IMG/VR virus record: IMGVR_UViG_3300044776_000102
Location: 1-21,315 of that record
DNA from: a virus
DNA length: 21,315 nt
Reading direction: 5' to 3' (one strand)
Below the pieces are notes generated by a model, which had not been told where the DNA came from, did not search any database, and was given only the letters and a program-made list of their open reading frames with translations. Position 1 is the stretch's first letter. The number at the start of each line of letters is the position of its first letter. Both the position numbers and the translations under genes were made by a program. This document shows positions 6,924 to 12,810 of the stretch, piece after piece.

Positions 6924-6930
6924 AGTAGTT

Positions 6931-7557
6931 TTATGCGCTCCAGTGAATATGGTTGTCGCCTATGCAAACTGCGTCGTAGGTCCTCAGCACCTTCTCCAAC
7001 TTTCCGAAGGAAGCTTCCGCCGGAGCGTTTGGAAATGCAGTTCCCCGATTAAGAAAAACATAGCGATGAATCAGTGCTATGTGAGGTTTGCTATTAAGTC
7101 GTTTCTTCAAAGGAACTACTTCTTGCTCCCAGCCAAATCCTCTAACCACACAAGTGCTGGCGTCGTAAGGCTCGCCGCTGCTCAAGTCCCGGATCTTCCC
7201 CGCTTGCTTGAGCACGCCATACCCGCTTCGGTGCATTAAGTCCGTCCGGTGCAGTGGCAAGTCATGCTGCCCAGGGACGCACAGCATTCCGTCGGGCAGA
7301 TGCTCCAGCGCAAAGTTGATCAGCTCAGGCGGGACGTTCCACTTGTCGAAAATATCCCCAGCGCACAGGATAGGCAGGCACTCGGGCCCGGGGTGCCGGC
7401 GGGTCAGTTCATTGCAAGCCAGCTCCCGCACTTGCTGAAGGTAGCCGGCTTGCACTGCCATCCAGTCCTTGTCTGCACGGCACGCAGGTTGGAGCAAGGA
7501 AAGGTGGAGGTCGGCAATAGCAATGGCGATAGGGTAGGGGGTATTTATTCTTTCCAT
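6931..7557 (-). CDS. Mre11/SbcD-like nuclease, N-terminal fragment
   Basis: 208 residues. Calcineurin-like phosphoesterase motifs are in order: IADLHLS (Asp16, His18), CAGDIFDKW (Asp68), VPGQHD (96-99, Gln where most have Asn), ALIHRY (His164) and GDNHIH (200-205). The protein then stops after WSA, whereas relatives continue through a capping segment found here in a separate frame at 6101-6424. It would act as the manganese-dependent nuclease of an SbcCD/Mre11-Rad50 complex, processing DNA ends or hairpins with the Rad50 halves encoded on either side. The start ATG at 7557 lies inside the end of the second HNH gene and uses AAGGAAG from it as ribosome binding site. All metal ligands are in this piece, so activity without the tail is conceivable but untested. 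Confidence 0.85.
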   Translation of the reverse strand: MERINTPYPIAIAIADLHLSLLQPACRADKDWMAVQAGYLQQVRELACNELTRRHPGPECLPILCAGDIFDKWNVPPELINFALEHLPDGMLCVPGQHDLPLHRTDLMHRSGYGVLKQAGKIRDLSSGEPYDASTCVVRGFGWEQEVVPLKKRLNSKPHIALIHRYVFLNRGTAFPNAPAEASFGKLEKVLRTYDAVCIGDNHIHWSA

Positions 7558-8060
7558 GTTCTTCCTTGTAAAATATTCACTATGCTATCGCGGTGCATTC
7601 CGTAGCGGAGCGCAAGAAGCTGTGGGCTCCTACTGGAGTTTCGGATCCTTCGCACCTTCACCCACGTCAGCTTTGCAAAGGTGTTTCTTTCACCACTGGT
7701 ATCAGTCCCGTTTTGTTTTCTGTCCCGCAAGTTGACTGAGTGTGCAGCCCACTCTAAGTTTGACAGTCGGTTGTTTGCAGGAATTGAATTTAGATGCCGG
7801 CTCTCTTTCCCGGGTGGGCGCGGGCCTACAAAAGCTTCAAGCACTAGGCGGTGAACGCTGACTCGTTTCCGTTTCCTGTTCCGATACAAGAAAACCCAAT
7901 TATAACCATCCGCATCCGGTTTGCCTTTCAGCTTTTTCCACGGCCCACGCCAATCCCGGACGGGCCCGGTTTTGTGGCACGAAAACACTTGCCCCTCCGT
8001 GTCTATACGATAAAGTCCATCAAACCCAGCAATGTCTTTTATCCGATAAGGTTCACTCAT
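7545..8060 (-). CDS. NUMOD4/HNH homing-type endonuclease between rad50- and mre11-like genes
   Basis: 171 residues. Residues 4-28 (YRIKDIAGFDGLYRIDTEGQV) match the NUMOD4 DNA-binding motif of homing endonucleases. Residues 89-110 hold the HNH core HLNSIPANNRLSNLEW followed by AAHSVN. The third part, FAKLTWVKVRRIR plus a helix-turn-helix ending NILQGRTWKE, resembles the tail of the other HNH protein in this window, though the N-terminal parts differ. It lies six bases after the Rad50 N-half stop and overlaps the start of the Mre11 N-half by thirteen bases. TTTACAAG occurs at both edges of the gene, a possible insertion footprint. The neighbours are not visibly truncated. Activity is inferred from family; the core has Asn-Ser where Asn-Gly or Asp-Gly is common. 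Confidence 0.85.
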   Translation of the reverse strand: MSEPYRIKDIAGFDGLYRIDTEGQVFSCHKTGPVRDWRGPWKKLKGKPDADGYNWVFLYRNRKRKRVSVHRLVLEAFVGPRPPGKESRHLNSIPANNRLSNLEWAAHSVNLRDRKQNGTDTSGERNTFAKLTWVKVRRIRNSSRSPQLLALRYGMHRDSIVNILQGRTWKE

Positions 8061-8066
8061 TAGTAA

Positions 8067-9098
8067 TTATCTTGTAAACCTAGCTCCGCAAAGAGGGCAA
8101 GCTTTGTCTTGAATCTCTTTGTGAAACTTGTCTTCAGCTTGCTGCGCTAGCTCCTCCAGCACTTTGACCTGGGCTTGCTGCTTGGCTGCTTTCTCATTGA
8201 GACGCGCTAGCGATTGCTCGTGGTCCCGGGCTAGGACCCAGTCGCTATGAGTGCGCATAACAGGGCTGAGGTCCGGCGGGTGCCGCACGTCCTGGAGCCG
8301 CTTCGCTTCTTCTATTATCCCTTGCAGGACTTCGTGGGTCCGCTGCGCTCGGCGGGCCGCCAGCATAACAGCCAGCAGCGCCACACCATCTTCGGCTTGG
8401 GCCGCGAGCGGCTGCGCTTCATTGGCACGGATCCGCTCCAGGACTGCCTCCAGTCCACTGTGAGCTTTATGGGTTTCATCTAGTTTGAGCTGCTGGGCTT
8501 TTAGGGTTTTGAATTGCTCCACCCGCTCCCGCTGCGGGGCTAGTTGCTCGAGCTGCGCTTGTGCCTCCTTCAGCCGCTCCTCCGTTAGGGACTTGCGCTC
8601 TTGCGCCCGCCGGACTTCGCTGGCGATGGCGGCCAGTGTCGTGTCAATGATGCTTAGGTCAATAACGGAGTTGAGCTTGCGGGAGACTTCGCCCGCAGTG
8701 TCCGCAAACCAAAAAGGGGAATCGTGCTGGCCCTGGAAGTTGATATCCGTTAGCGCCAGCGCCGTGGCGATGTCCGGCGGGACGCCTTGCCCAAAGGCTT
8801 TGTATTCCTTGCTCCCCAGGGAGTAAGTGTTCACGTGCCCGTCCCGGGACTTAACGCGGGTGATTAGCCAAGGACCCGGCGCTCCGCTAAGCTGCAAAGC
8901 AACAACCACGCGCTTGGCTCCTTCCCGGATAAAGTCCGCTCCCACGGGATCGTTTAAGCAAACCCAACGCAGGGCCCGGAGCACTGCGCTCTTGCCCGCG
9001 TCCGTGGGTCCTTTGATAGTTGTTACCCCGGGAGCGAACTGCACTGTGAGCGCAGCGTGGGCCTGAAAGTTCTTTAGCGTAATCGACTCCAGTTTCAT
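8067..9098 (-). CDS. Rad50/SbcC-like ATPase, N-terminal half with zinc hook
   Basis: 343 residues. It opens with the ABC/SMC strand pattern LESITLKNFQAH, then Walker A GPTDAGKS (30-37) and a Q-loop region INFQGQHDSPFWF (119-131). Residues about 160-325 are a long coiled coil. It ends in a zinc hook, CPLCG, with Cys334 and Cys337 only six residues from the C-terminus. Rad50/SbcC proteins dimerise through such hooks and use ATP to control the Mre11 nuclease. The other half of the ATPase is a separate gene at 4568-5134, so the chain has been cut just at the apex of the hook. It is the first gene of the minus-strand operon; a candidate minus-strand promoter lies in 9142-9177. No strong ribosome binding site sits by the ATG. 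Confidence 0.88.
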   Translation of the reverse strand: MKLESITLKNFQAHAALTVQFAPGVTTIKGPTDAGKSAVLRALRWVCLNDPVGADFIREGAKRVVVALQLSGAPGPWLITRVKSRDGHVNTYSLGSKEYKAFGQGVPPDIATALALTDINFQGQHDSPFWFADTAGEVSRKLNSVIDLSIIDTTLAAIASEVRRAQERKSLTEERLKEAQAQLEQLAPQRERVEQFKTLKAQQLKLDETHKAHSGLEAVLERIRANEAQPLAAQAEDGVALLAVMLAARRAQRTHEVLQGIIEEAKRLQDVRHPPDLSPVMRTHSDWVLARDHEQSLARLNEKAAKQQAQVKVLEELAQQAEDKFHKEIQDKACPLCGARFTR

Positions 9099-9140
9099 CC
9101 GTGTCTATTATCGTGGCCGTGTCCTCCGGAAAATAAACAC

Positions 9141-9168
9141 TTGCGCAATGATAAAGCTCGTGTATAGT
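9141..9168 (+). promoter_or_regulatory. Sigma70-type promoter P1, with a possible divergent partner
   Basis: TTGCGC, sixteen bases, then TATAGT, preceded by ACAC. The same ACACTTGCG box, spacing and TATANT recur at 12149 and 15579; the copy at 15579 shares most of the spacer too (GATAAAGCTCGTG). It should drive the small plus-strand genes from 9221. On the minus strand the same DNA reads TTGCTA, sixteen bases, TATCAT, a plausible promoter for the Rad50/Mre11 operon, so the divergent operons may share a control region. Confidence 0.7.
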
Positions 9169-9189
9169 ATAGCAACAGGGAGATAACAA

Positions 9190-9211
9190 ACTGGGCCTAG
9201 CGCCCGCTTAT
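9190..9211 (+). repeat. 22-base leader repeat with hairpin, copy 1
   Basis: Identical in all 22 bases to 9470-9491. It contains GGGC, a five-base loop and GCCC, followed by GCTTAT ten bases before the start codon. It lies in the 5' leader made from promoter P1 and may affect translation or stability of the message. Confidence 0.75.
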
Positions 9212-9220
9212 CTAAATCAT

Positions 9221-9460
9221 ATGCAAAACAAAGTAACCAAAGCACAAGTGGAAGAAGTCCTAACTGAAAGTGGCCCGTGGACGCGGGAGCAAGCAAACGG
9301 AATGGCAGTGCAGTTGCTCACGCTCCGCGGCGGTTTCCGTTCCCAGCCCGTCCTTTTGCAGTCTGCAAAGAAACTAGGCAGATACATTTGGGAAACCAAC
9401 GACGCATTTAACTGCGTGGGTTTAGTCACTACACGTGTAAATTGCAGGACTTTAGTTTAA
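9221..9460 (+). CDS. Hypothetical 79-residue early protein
   Basis: No family recognised. The first codons are A-rich (MQNKVTK) and there is no Shine-Dalgarno sequence close to the ATG; instead the hairpin leader repeat ends ten bases upstream. The protein looks globular: a helix around TKAQVEEVLTE, a second around REQANGMAVQLLTL and a basic middle. There are two Cys near the C-terminus and no membrane segment. It is the first gene after promoter P1 and stands at the head of a run of small genes, the usual place for early phage proteins that act on the host. That role is only a guess from position. Confidence 0.6.
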   Translation: MQNKVTKAQVEEVLTESGPWTREQANGMAVQLLTLRGGFRSQPVLLQSAKKLGRYIWETNDAFNCVGLVTTRVNCRTLV

Positions 9461-9499
9461 GGGCACAACACTGGGCCTAGCGCCCGCTTATACAATATC
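9461..9499 (+). promoter_or_regulatory. GGGCACAACAC leader with hairpin repeat, copy 2
   Basis: The leader begins with GGGCACAACAC (9461-9471) and continues into the second copy of the 22-base hairpin repeat (9470-9491), ending eight bases before the ATG at 9500. The 11-mer recurs exactly at 13984 and 15841, in each case before a gene without a nearby Shine-Dalgarno sequence. It starts right at the end of the previous gene, so it probably works in the RNA and not as a promoter. Confidence 0.6.
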
Positions 9500-9739
9500 A
9501 TGAATATAAAACCAACACTGTTCGCACACTTGCAGGACTTCGTTTCCTGTTACGTGGGACCCTTTGACGCACGGGAAGCTTTAGACGCCCATGTTAAGTG
9601 GTGCAAGGAAGTCCGCGGGGACTCAGCGGAGCTTATGGAAGTGGTGGAAGCCCTTCCTGCGGGAGCGTTCACAATGACGCCCGAAGCGGACAAGAACGGC
9701 ACGGATGGGGACAGCGGGCTGGGAAACGACTGCGTATGA
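9500..9739 (+). CDS. Hypothetical 79-residue protein
   Basis: No family recognised. It begins MNIKPTLFAHLQDFVSCYV and has two helix-like stretches in the first 50 residues; the last 20 are acidic and Gly-rich (ADKNGTDGDSGLGND) and probably flexible. There is no signal peptide or membrane segment. Translation is likely driven by the hairpin-bearing leader, not a standard ribosome binding site. Its TGA overlaps the ATG of the next gene (ATGA), so the following two small genes probably depend on it for translation. Confidence 0.6.
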   Translation: MNIKPTLFAHLQDFVSCYVGPFDAREALDAHVKWCKEVRGDSAELMEVVEALPAGAFTMTPEADKNGTDGDSGLGNDCV

Positions 9740-9939
9740 AATTCATTATCCGCTCCGTCTTTCGGGAGGAGCCCAACTGCTTCTTTGCAGCAATCCACAG
9801 CTTCACGCCCTTCTACGGCACCCGGGACAAAGCCCGCCGGTTCCCCACACTGGCAGACGCGGAGGCTTATGCGGAGGCGGAGTTGTTTACGGACGACAGC
9901 GCTTACGAAGTGGAACCCGTGCTGGGGGAGAGGGTATGA
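9736..9939 (+). CDS. Hypothetical 67-residue protein, coupled
   Basis: It starts at the ATG at 9736, which overlaps the preceding stop in an ATGA; an open frame beginning at 9598 lies inside the previous gene and is rejected. The sequence reads MKFIIRSVFREEPNCFF, then a TRDKARRFPTLADAEAYAEAE helix, then an acidic end. This layout, a beta strand followed by an alanine-rich helix, resembles many small phage proteins annotated only as hypothetical. The stop overlaps the next ATG in the same way. No function is proposed. Confidence 0.6.
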   Translation: MKFIIRSVFREEPNCFFAAIHSFTPFYGTRDKARRFPTLADAEAYAEAELFTDDSAYEVEPVLGERV

Positions 9940-10097
9940 ATTGGCACGAGCTATGCAGCGGGCTGGGTTACGAGCTGCTTTTCCTCCGCTGGGTCCAAAG
10001 CCAAGTTTGGCTCCACAACGATTGGGTGATTTTCGTCCTTATGTATGTGGTCATGCTGCTCAGCTTCCGCTGGACGTGCAGGAGGAACATACGGTAA
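9936..10097 (+). CDS. Small single-pass membrane protein
   Basis: 53 residues from the ATG at 9936, which overlaps the previous stop (ATGA) and has a purine-rich GGGGGAGAGGG directly upstream. The N-terminal half is amphipathic with several Trp; residues 30-45 (DWVIFVLMYVVMLLSF) form one membrane span; the end is basic (RWTCRRNIR). By the positive-inside rule the C-terminus would be cytoplasmic. Small early membrane proteins in phages often interfere with host envelope functions or superinfection, or act in lysis, but nothing here tells which. It is followed by 44 bases without a gene. Confidence 0.55.
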   Translation: MNWHELCSGLGYELLFLRWVQSQVWLHNDWVIFVLMYVVMLLSFRWTCRRNIR

Positions 10098-10141
10098 AAA
10101 TCAAAGCTTGCCTCCCGCACCCGGACATTTACAATCCTCCT

Positions 10142-10792
10142 ATGCGCACCGAATACTCAATTGATCCCGCAGTTGCCCTGCCGCAAGTGGAGAAGATGCT
10201 CCTTTCCCTTGCTTGGAAAATCACGCAAGCCTACCCCGTCCCGTTTGAGGAAGCCCGGGCGGAAGCTTACTTTCATTTCATGTCCGCCTGCCGCATGTAT
10301 AAGCCCCAGAAGGGAAAGTTCTCTACGTGGTGCTACTTCGTTGTTTGGATGCAACTGAAAACTTTTATCACCAACCGCGCTAAGGACCCGCACGTGTTTG
10401 TCGAAATCGATGACGACCTGTGCGGAGCCGCTCCCGAAGACGGTGTGGGCAGCCTGCTTCGGGACTTGCCCGCGGACGCCCGGGAGCTGTTCACCATGCT
10501 GTGCGACGCTCCCCGGGAAGTGCTGGAAGGGTTCCGGCTTCTGCTCCACGGGGACGACTTCGACCAGGAGCTTGATAATACTTGCGTGGAGAAGGCGGTC
10601 CGCTTCCTTAAGAGCAAGGGCAAGAGCGTGGTGGACTTGGTGGACTTGAACCAAGCCGTTGTGGCGGGAGGCGCACTGGAAACGGCGTCGGACCGCCTCG
10701 AGCAAGAATGGGATAATGACCAAACTTTACGAGTTCCAAAAAGAGGGAGTGCGGCAGATTTACCACTTCCGCGGACGTGCTCTGCTCGGTGA
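10142..10792 (+). CDS. Sigma-70 region 2-like transcription factor
   Basis: 216 residues from the ATG at 10142; the frame is open further upstream but that part overlaps coupled genes. Residues 34-80 (PFEEARAEAYFHFMSACRMY, then KPQKGKFSTWCYFVVWM and QLKTFITNRA) follow the sigma-70 region 2 pattern: acidic helix, aromatic -10-binding helix, then a short basic end. The second half contains LPADARELFTMLCDAP, similar to the start of a region 4, but a full helix-turn-helix is not clear. Proteins like this are often annotated as phage sigma factors; it could direct transcription of later genes, or be a decayed relative. It overlaps the next gene by 77 bases, more than any other pair here. No ribosome binding site is evident. 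Confidence 0.55.
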   Translation: MRTEYSIDPAVALPQVEKMLLSLAWKITQAYPVPFEEARAEAYFHFMSACRMYKPQKGKFSTWCYFVVWMQLKTFITNRAKDPHVFVEIDDDLCGAAPEDGVGSLLRDLPADARELFTMLCDAPREVLEGFRLLLHGDDFDQELDNTCVEKAVRFLKSKGKSVVDLVDLNQAVVAGGALETASDRLEQEWDNDQTLRVPKRGSAADLPLPRTCSAR

Positions 10793-12053
10793 TGAGATGG
10801 GCTTGGGCAAGACGATCCAAGCCCTCGAGTGGGTGCGGCGGATCCCGAAGCGCCGGCCCGTTGTGATCGTTACTCCCGCCAGCCTCAAGTGGACGTGGCA
10901 AGTGGAAGCTGCGCAACACTTCGGCTTGCGCGTGGAAGTGCTGGAGGGCCGGGCCACGCGCCGTTCCTACCTTCCGGGCGACATCGTTGTGCTCAATTAC
11001 GAAATCCTTCCCTCCTGGCTCCCGCTGCTCCGCGCGGCCCGTCCGCAGTGTATCATCATAGACGAAGTCCACTTCATTAAGAACCGCCAAGCCCAGCGGA
11101 CTCGTGCGTGCCGGAAGCTAGCGGCCCGGGCTGCCTCTGTGCTGGGACTTAGCGGGACGCCTATCACCAACCGCCCTATTGAATTCTGGTCCATACTGAA
11201 CGTCCTCCGCCCCGAGTTGTTTCCTTCCTACTCCCAGTTTGGAATCCGTTACTGCAAGCCCCGGAAAAGGCGCTGGGGTTGGGAGTATAAGGGCGCCACC
11301 CGCATGGGCGAGCTGCGCCGGATCCTCACGAAGGAGTGCATGATCCGGAGGCGCAAGGAGGAAGTCCTGCCCGAGCTGGGGAAGAAGCTTCGGCTCATCG
11401 TGCCCTTCCGGCTCAAGTCCTACACGGAATACAACCTGGCCCGGGATGAGTTCCTAACCTGGCTGCGCAGTGTGGACCCAACCCGGATCCGCAAAGCGAA
11501 GCGGGCCCAAGCTTTAGTCCAGCTGGGCTACTTGCTGCGCTTGGTAGCTAGGCTCAAGCTGGCCCGCACGGAGCAGTGGATTGCGGACTTCTTCGAAGCC
11601 AACCCGGGGGAGAAGCTGGTCGCCTTTACGTCCAACACTTTTGTCATCGACCTGTTGCACGCCCGCTTTCCCCAGTCCGTTATTGTGGACGGGCGGGTGA
11701 CCGGGCGCAAGCGGGTGGAGTCTGTCCGTAAGTTTCAAAGCCACCGCGGGATTAAGCTGTTCCTGGGGAACTGGAAGGCCGCGGGAGTAGGGATCACTTT
11801 AACAAAGTCCCAGCATGTAGTGGCGCTGGACTATCCCTGGACTCCGGGGGATCTGCTGCAAGGGGAAGACCGGATCCACAGGATTGGGCAGGAGCGACAA
11901 GCTACTATCCACTACCTAATGACGCTGGATACAGTGGAGGAGAAGCTGGTGCGGGCATTGCGGAGCAAGGCGGGGGTGCTCGATTCAGTTTTGAATGGAA
12001 AGAGGTCCGGGTCGGACTTGGACGTGTTTAGCCAGCTGCTCGAGAGCGTCTAG
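10716..12053 (+). CDS. SNF2-family (SMARCAL1-like) DNA helicase
   Basis: 445 residues from the ATG at 10716, which places the canonical LYEFQKEGV at the N-terminus; upstream in-frame codons give an implausible basic extension. Motifs run in order: I GDEMGLGKT (25-33), Ia IVTPASLKWTW, II DEVH (116-119), III LSGTPITN (145-152), V GVGITLTKSQ and VI GEDRIHRIGQ (about 386-395). It is a compact two-lobe translocase without added domains. SNF2 ATPases move on duplex DNA; SMARCAL1 types anneal or remodel forks, and phage versions lie with primase and helicase genes as here. The role in this phage, probably fork restart or recombination, is inferred. After its stop a regulatory region with promoter P2 begins. 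Confidence 0.92.
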   Translation: MTKLYEFQKEGVRQIYHFRGRALLGDEMGLGKTIQALEWVRRIPKRRPVVIVTPASLKWTWQVEAAQHFGLRVEVLEGRATRRSYLPGDIVVLNYEILPSWLPLLRAARPQCIIIDEVHFIKNRQAQRTRACRKLAARAASVLGLSGTPITNRPIEFWSILNVLRPELFPSYSQFGIRYCKPRKRRWGWEYKGATRMGELRRILTKECMIRRRKEEVLPELGKKLRLIVPFRLKSYTEYNLARDEFLTWLRSVDPTRIRKAKRAQALVQLGYLLRLVARLKLARTEQWIADFFEANPGEKLVAFTSNTFVIDLLHARFPQSVIVDGRVTGRKRVESVRKFQSHRGIKLFLGNWKAAGVGITLTKSQHVVALDYPWTPGDLLQGEDRIHRIGQERQATIHYLMTLDTVEEKLVRALRSKAGVLDSVLNGKRSGSDLDVFSQLLESV

Positions 12054-12094
12054 AAGTGGACAGACATTGGAAGGGAAGATGACACGGCGCTGCT

Positions 12095-12149
12095 AGTGTC
12101 TAGAAATCAATACAGTGTCAGATAGACACTGGCATGAATGAAAGACACT
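12095..12149. promoter_or_regulatory. Cluster of AGTGTC/GACACT sites upstream of P2
   Basis: AGTGTC occurs at 12095 and 12114 and its complement GACACT at 12125 and 12144, the last running into the -35 box. Two of them form a perfect inverted repeat, CAGTGTC-AGATA-GACACTG (12113-12131). A further CAGTGTC lies at 13689, after the primase gene. The arrangement looks like an operator array for a repressor or activator acting on P2; the binding protein is not identified. The gene-free stretch 12054-12215 shows nothing else clear. Confidence 0.5.
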
Positions 12150-12176
12150 TGCGTCTTAGGAAAGGTCCGTTATACT
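12149..12176 (+). promoter_or_regulatory. Sigma70-type promoter P2
   Basis: TTGCGT, sixteen bases, TATACT, preceded by GACAC, giving the ACACTTGCG box shared with P1 and P3. The start codon served is at 12216, with an AGGAGGGCACAGCAC leader motif between. It would drive the hypothetical pair and the primase. Confidence 0.75.
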
Positions 12177-12215
12177 GTGATTGCAGGAGGGCACAGCACT
12201 AGCTAACACAAGAGT

Positions 12216-12533
12216 ATGAATATTAAATTAGAACCGCTGCTCGGTTACAAACTGTTCAAAGCCGACAAGAGTCCAACTCAGTTCGCACAGTCCGACGGAA
12301 TATTTTGGACGCTGGACGGCGCTGCACTAAGCGGAGTGCAGTTAAGCAACACCATTGCGTCAACAGTAGCTAGGGGCGATTGCGTGCTAGCGTGGCATTG
12401 TTACGGACCCGCTTGCAATTCGGAAGCGGTGAAGGACGCGTGCTACCGCAGCAGGGCTGCGGGTGTGGACGTGACTAGCGGAATGTGCCCTAGCTGCTTA
12501 GCGCTGTTCATGAAGGAGATCGAAAAACTATGA
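12216..12533 (+). CDS. Hypothetical Cys-containing 105-residue protein
   Basis: No family recognised. The first half has a WTLDGAALSGVQLSN segment. The second half has CVLAWHCYGPAC, a later CYRS and a terminal CPSC, so five or six Cys plus His could form a metal site. The opening codons are A-rich (MNIKLEP) and, as for other genes here, the leader carries a GGGCACAGCAC motif and no Shine-Dalgarno sequence close to the ATG. Its stop overlaps the next ATG (ATGA). It is first in the primase transcript from promoter P2. It might bind nucleic acid, but the evidence is thin. Confidence 0.6.
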   Translation: MNIKLEPLLGYKLFKADKSPTQFAQSDGIFWTLDGAALSGVQLSNTIASTVARGDCVLAWHCYGPACNSEAVKDACYRSRAAGVDVTSGMCPSCLALFMKEIEKL

Positions 12534-12748
12534 AGCAAACAACGAACTGGTTCGAAGAAGCAAAGCGTGTTGCCCACGCAGCCCGCCAACGTCGGCTCCT
12601 TGCCTCCATCCCCAAGCGGATGAAGCTGGACAAGCCTGTGCCCACATTCAAACCCAACCCGCACTTATATGATGCAGTGGGCGTAAATGGATACGTAGCA
12701 ATGAAGCTAAGGCTTGCTGGCGCTGCGGGACGACCCATTCCGAAATAG
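12530..12748 (+). CDS. Small basic protein, probably a frameshifted HTH gene
   Basis: 72 residues as read: basic and rich in helix, MKQTTNWFEEAKRVAHAARQ at the start, then GVNGYVAMKLRLAGAAGRPIPK and a TAG. The end looks wrong. In the -1 frame the codons from about 12727 encode THSEIAKRFNVSRGCVTRIL followed by SGRAR and a TGA that overlaps the primase ATG as ATGA. A typical helix-turn-helix of this type reads AMKLRLAGA-THSEIAKRF, so the two frames appear to be one domain broken by a single-base change. The product may be a DNA-binding protein of about 93 residues related to the tails of the HNH proteins here. Sequencing error, real mutation or programmed shift cannot be separated; no classic slippery heptamer is seen. 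Confidence 0.55.
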   Translation: MKQTTNWFEEAKRVAHAARQRRLLASIPKRMKLDKPVPTFKPNPHLYDAVGVNGYVAMKLRLAGAAGRPIPK

Positions 12749-12810
12749 CAAAGAGGTTCAACGTGTCCCGCGGTTGTGTAACCCGCATTTTAAGCGGAAG
12801 GGCGCGATGA
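12673..12810 (+). pseudogene. Helix-turn-helix segment in the -1 frame before the primase
   Basis: This frame is open from 12673 to the TGA at 12808-12810 but has no good start codon. Its residues 21-45 form a textbook helix-turn-helix (SEIAKRF, then the turn NVS, then the recognition helix RGCVTRIL) and a short SGRAR end. It is best explained as the second half of the gene starting at 12530. The codons for SGR contain GGAAGG, the ribosome binding site of the primase, and its stop overlaps the primase start. Confidence 0.55.

Noticed and set aside
6414-6930. A group I intron carrying the HNH gene within the nuclease gene
   Set aside because: Only seven bases lie between the first half's stop and the HNH start, and the HNH end overlaps the second half. 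No room remains for an intron core of some 200 bases, so a free-standing insertion is the simpler reading.
6414-7557. An intein in the nuclease
   Set aside because: The first half ends in a stop codon and the HNH gene has its own start in another frame; no splicing motifs (N-terminal Cys/Ser block, C-terminal His-Asn) are present.
8067-9098. Rad50 N-half truncated by the second HNH gene
   Set aside because: The C-terminal half exists elsewhere in the operon, and phage N-halves of this type commonly end just after the zinc hook, so no loss needs to be assumed.
9785-10141. Upstream extension of the sigma-like protein
   Set aside because: It runs through two small genes joined by ATGA overlaps, and the translation there is Pro/Arg-rich and featureless.
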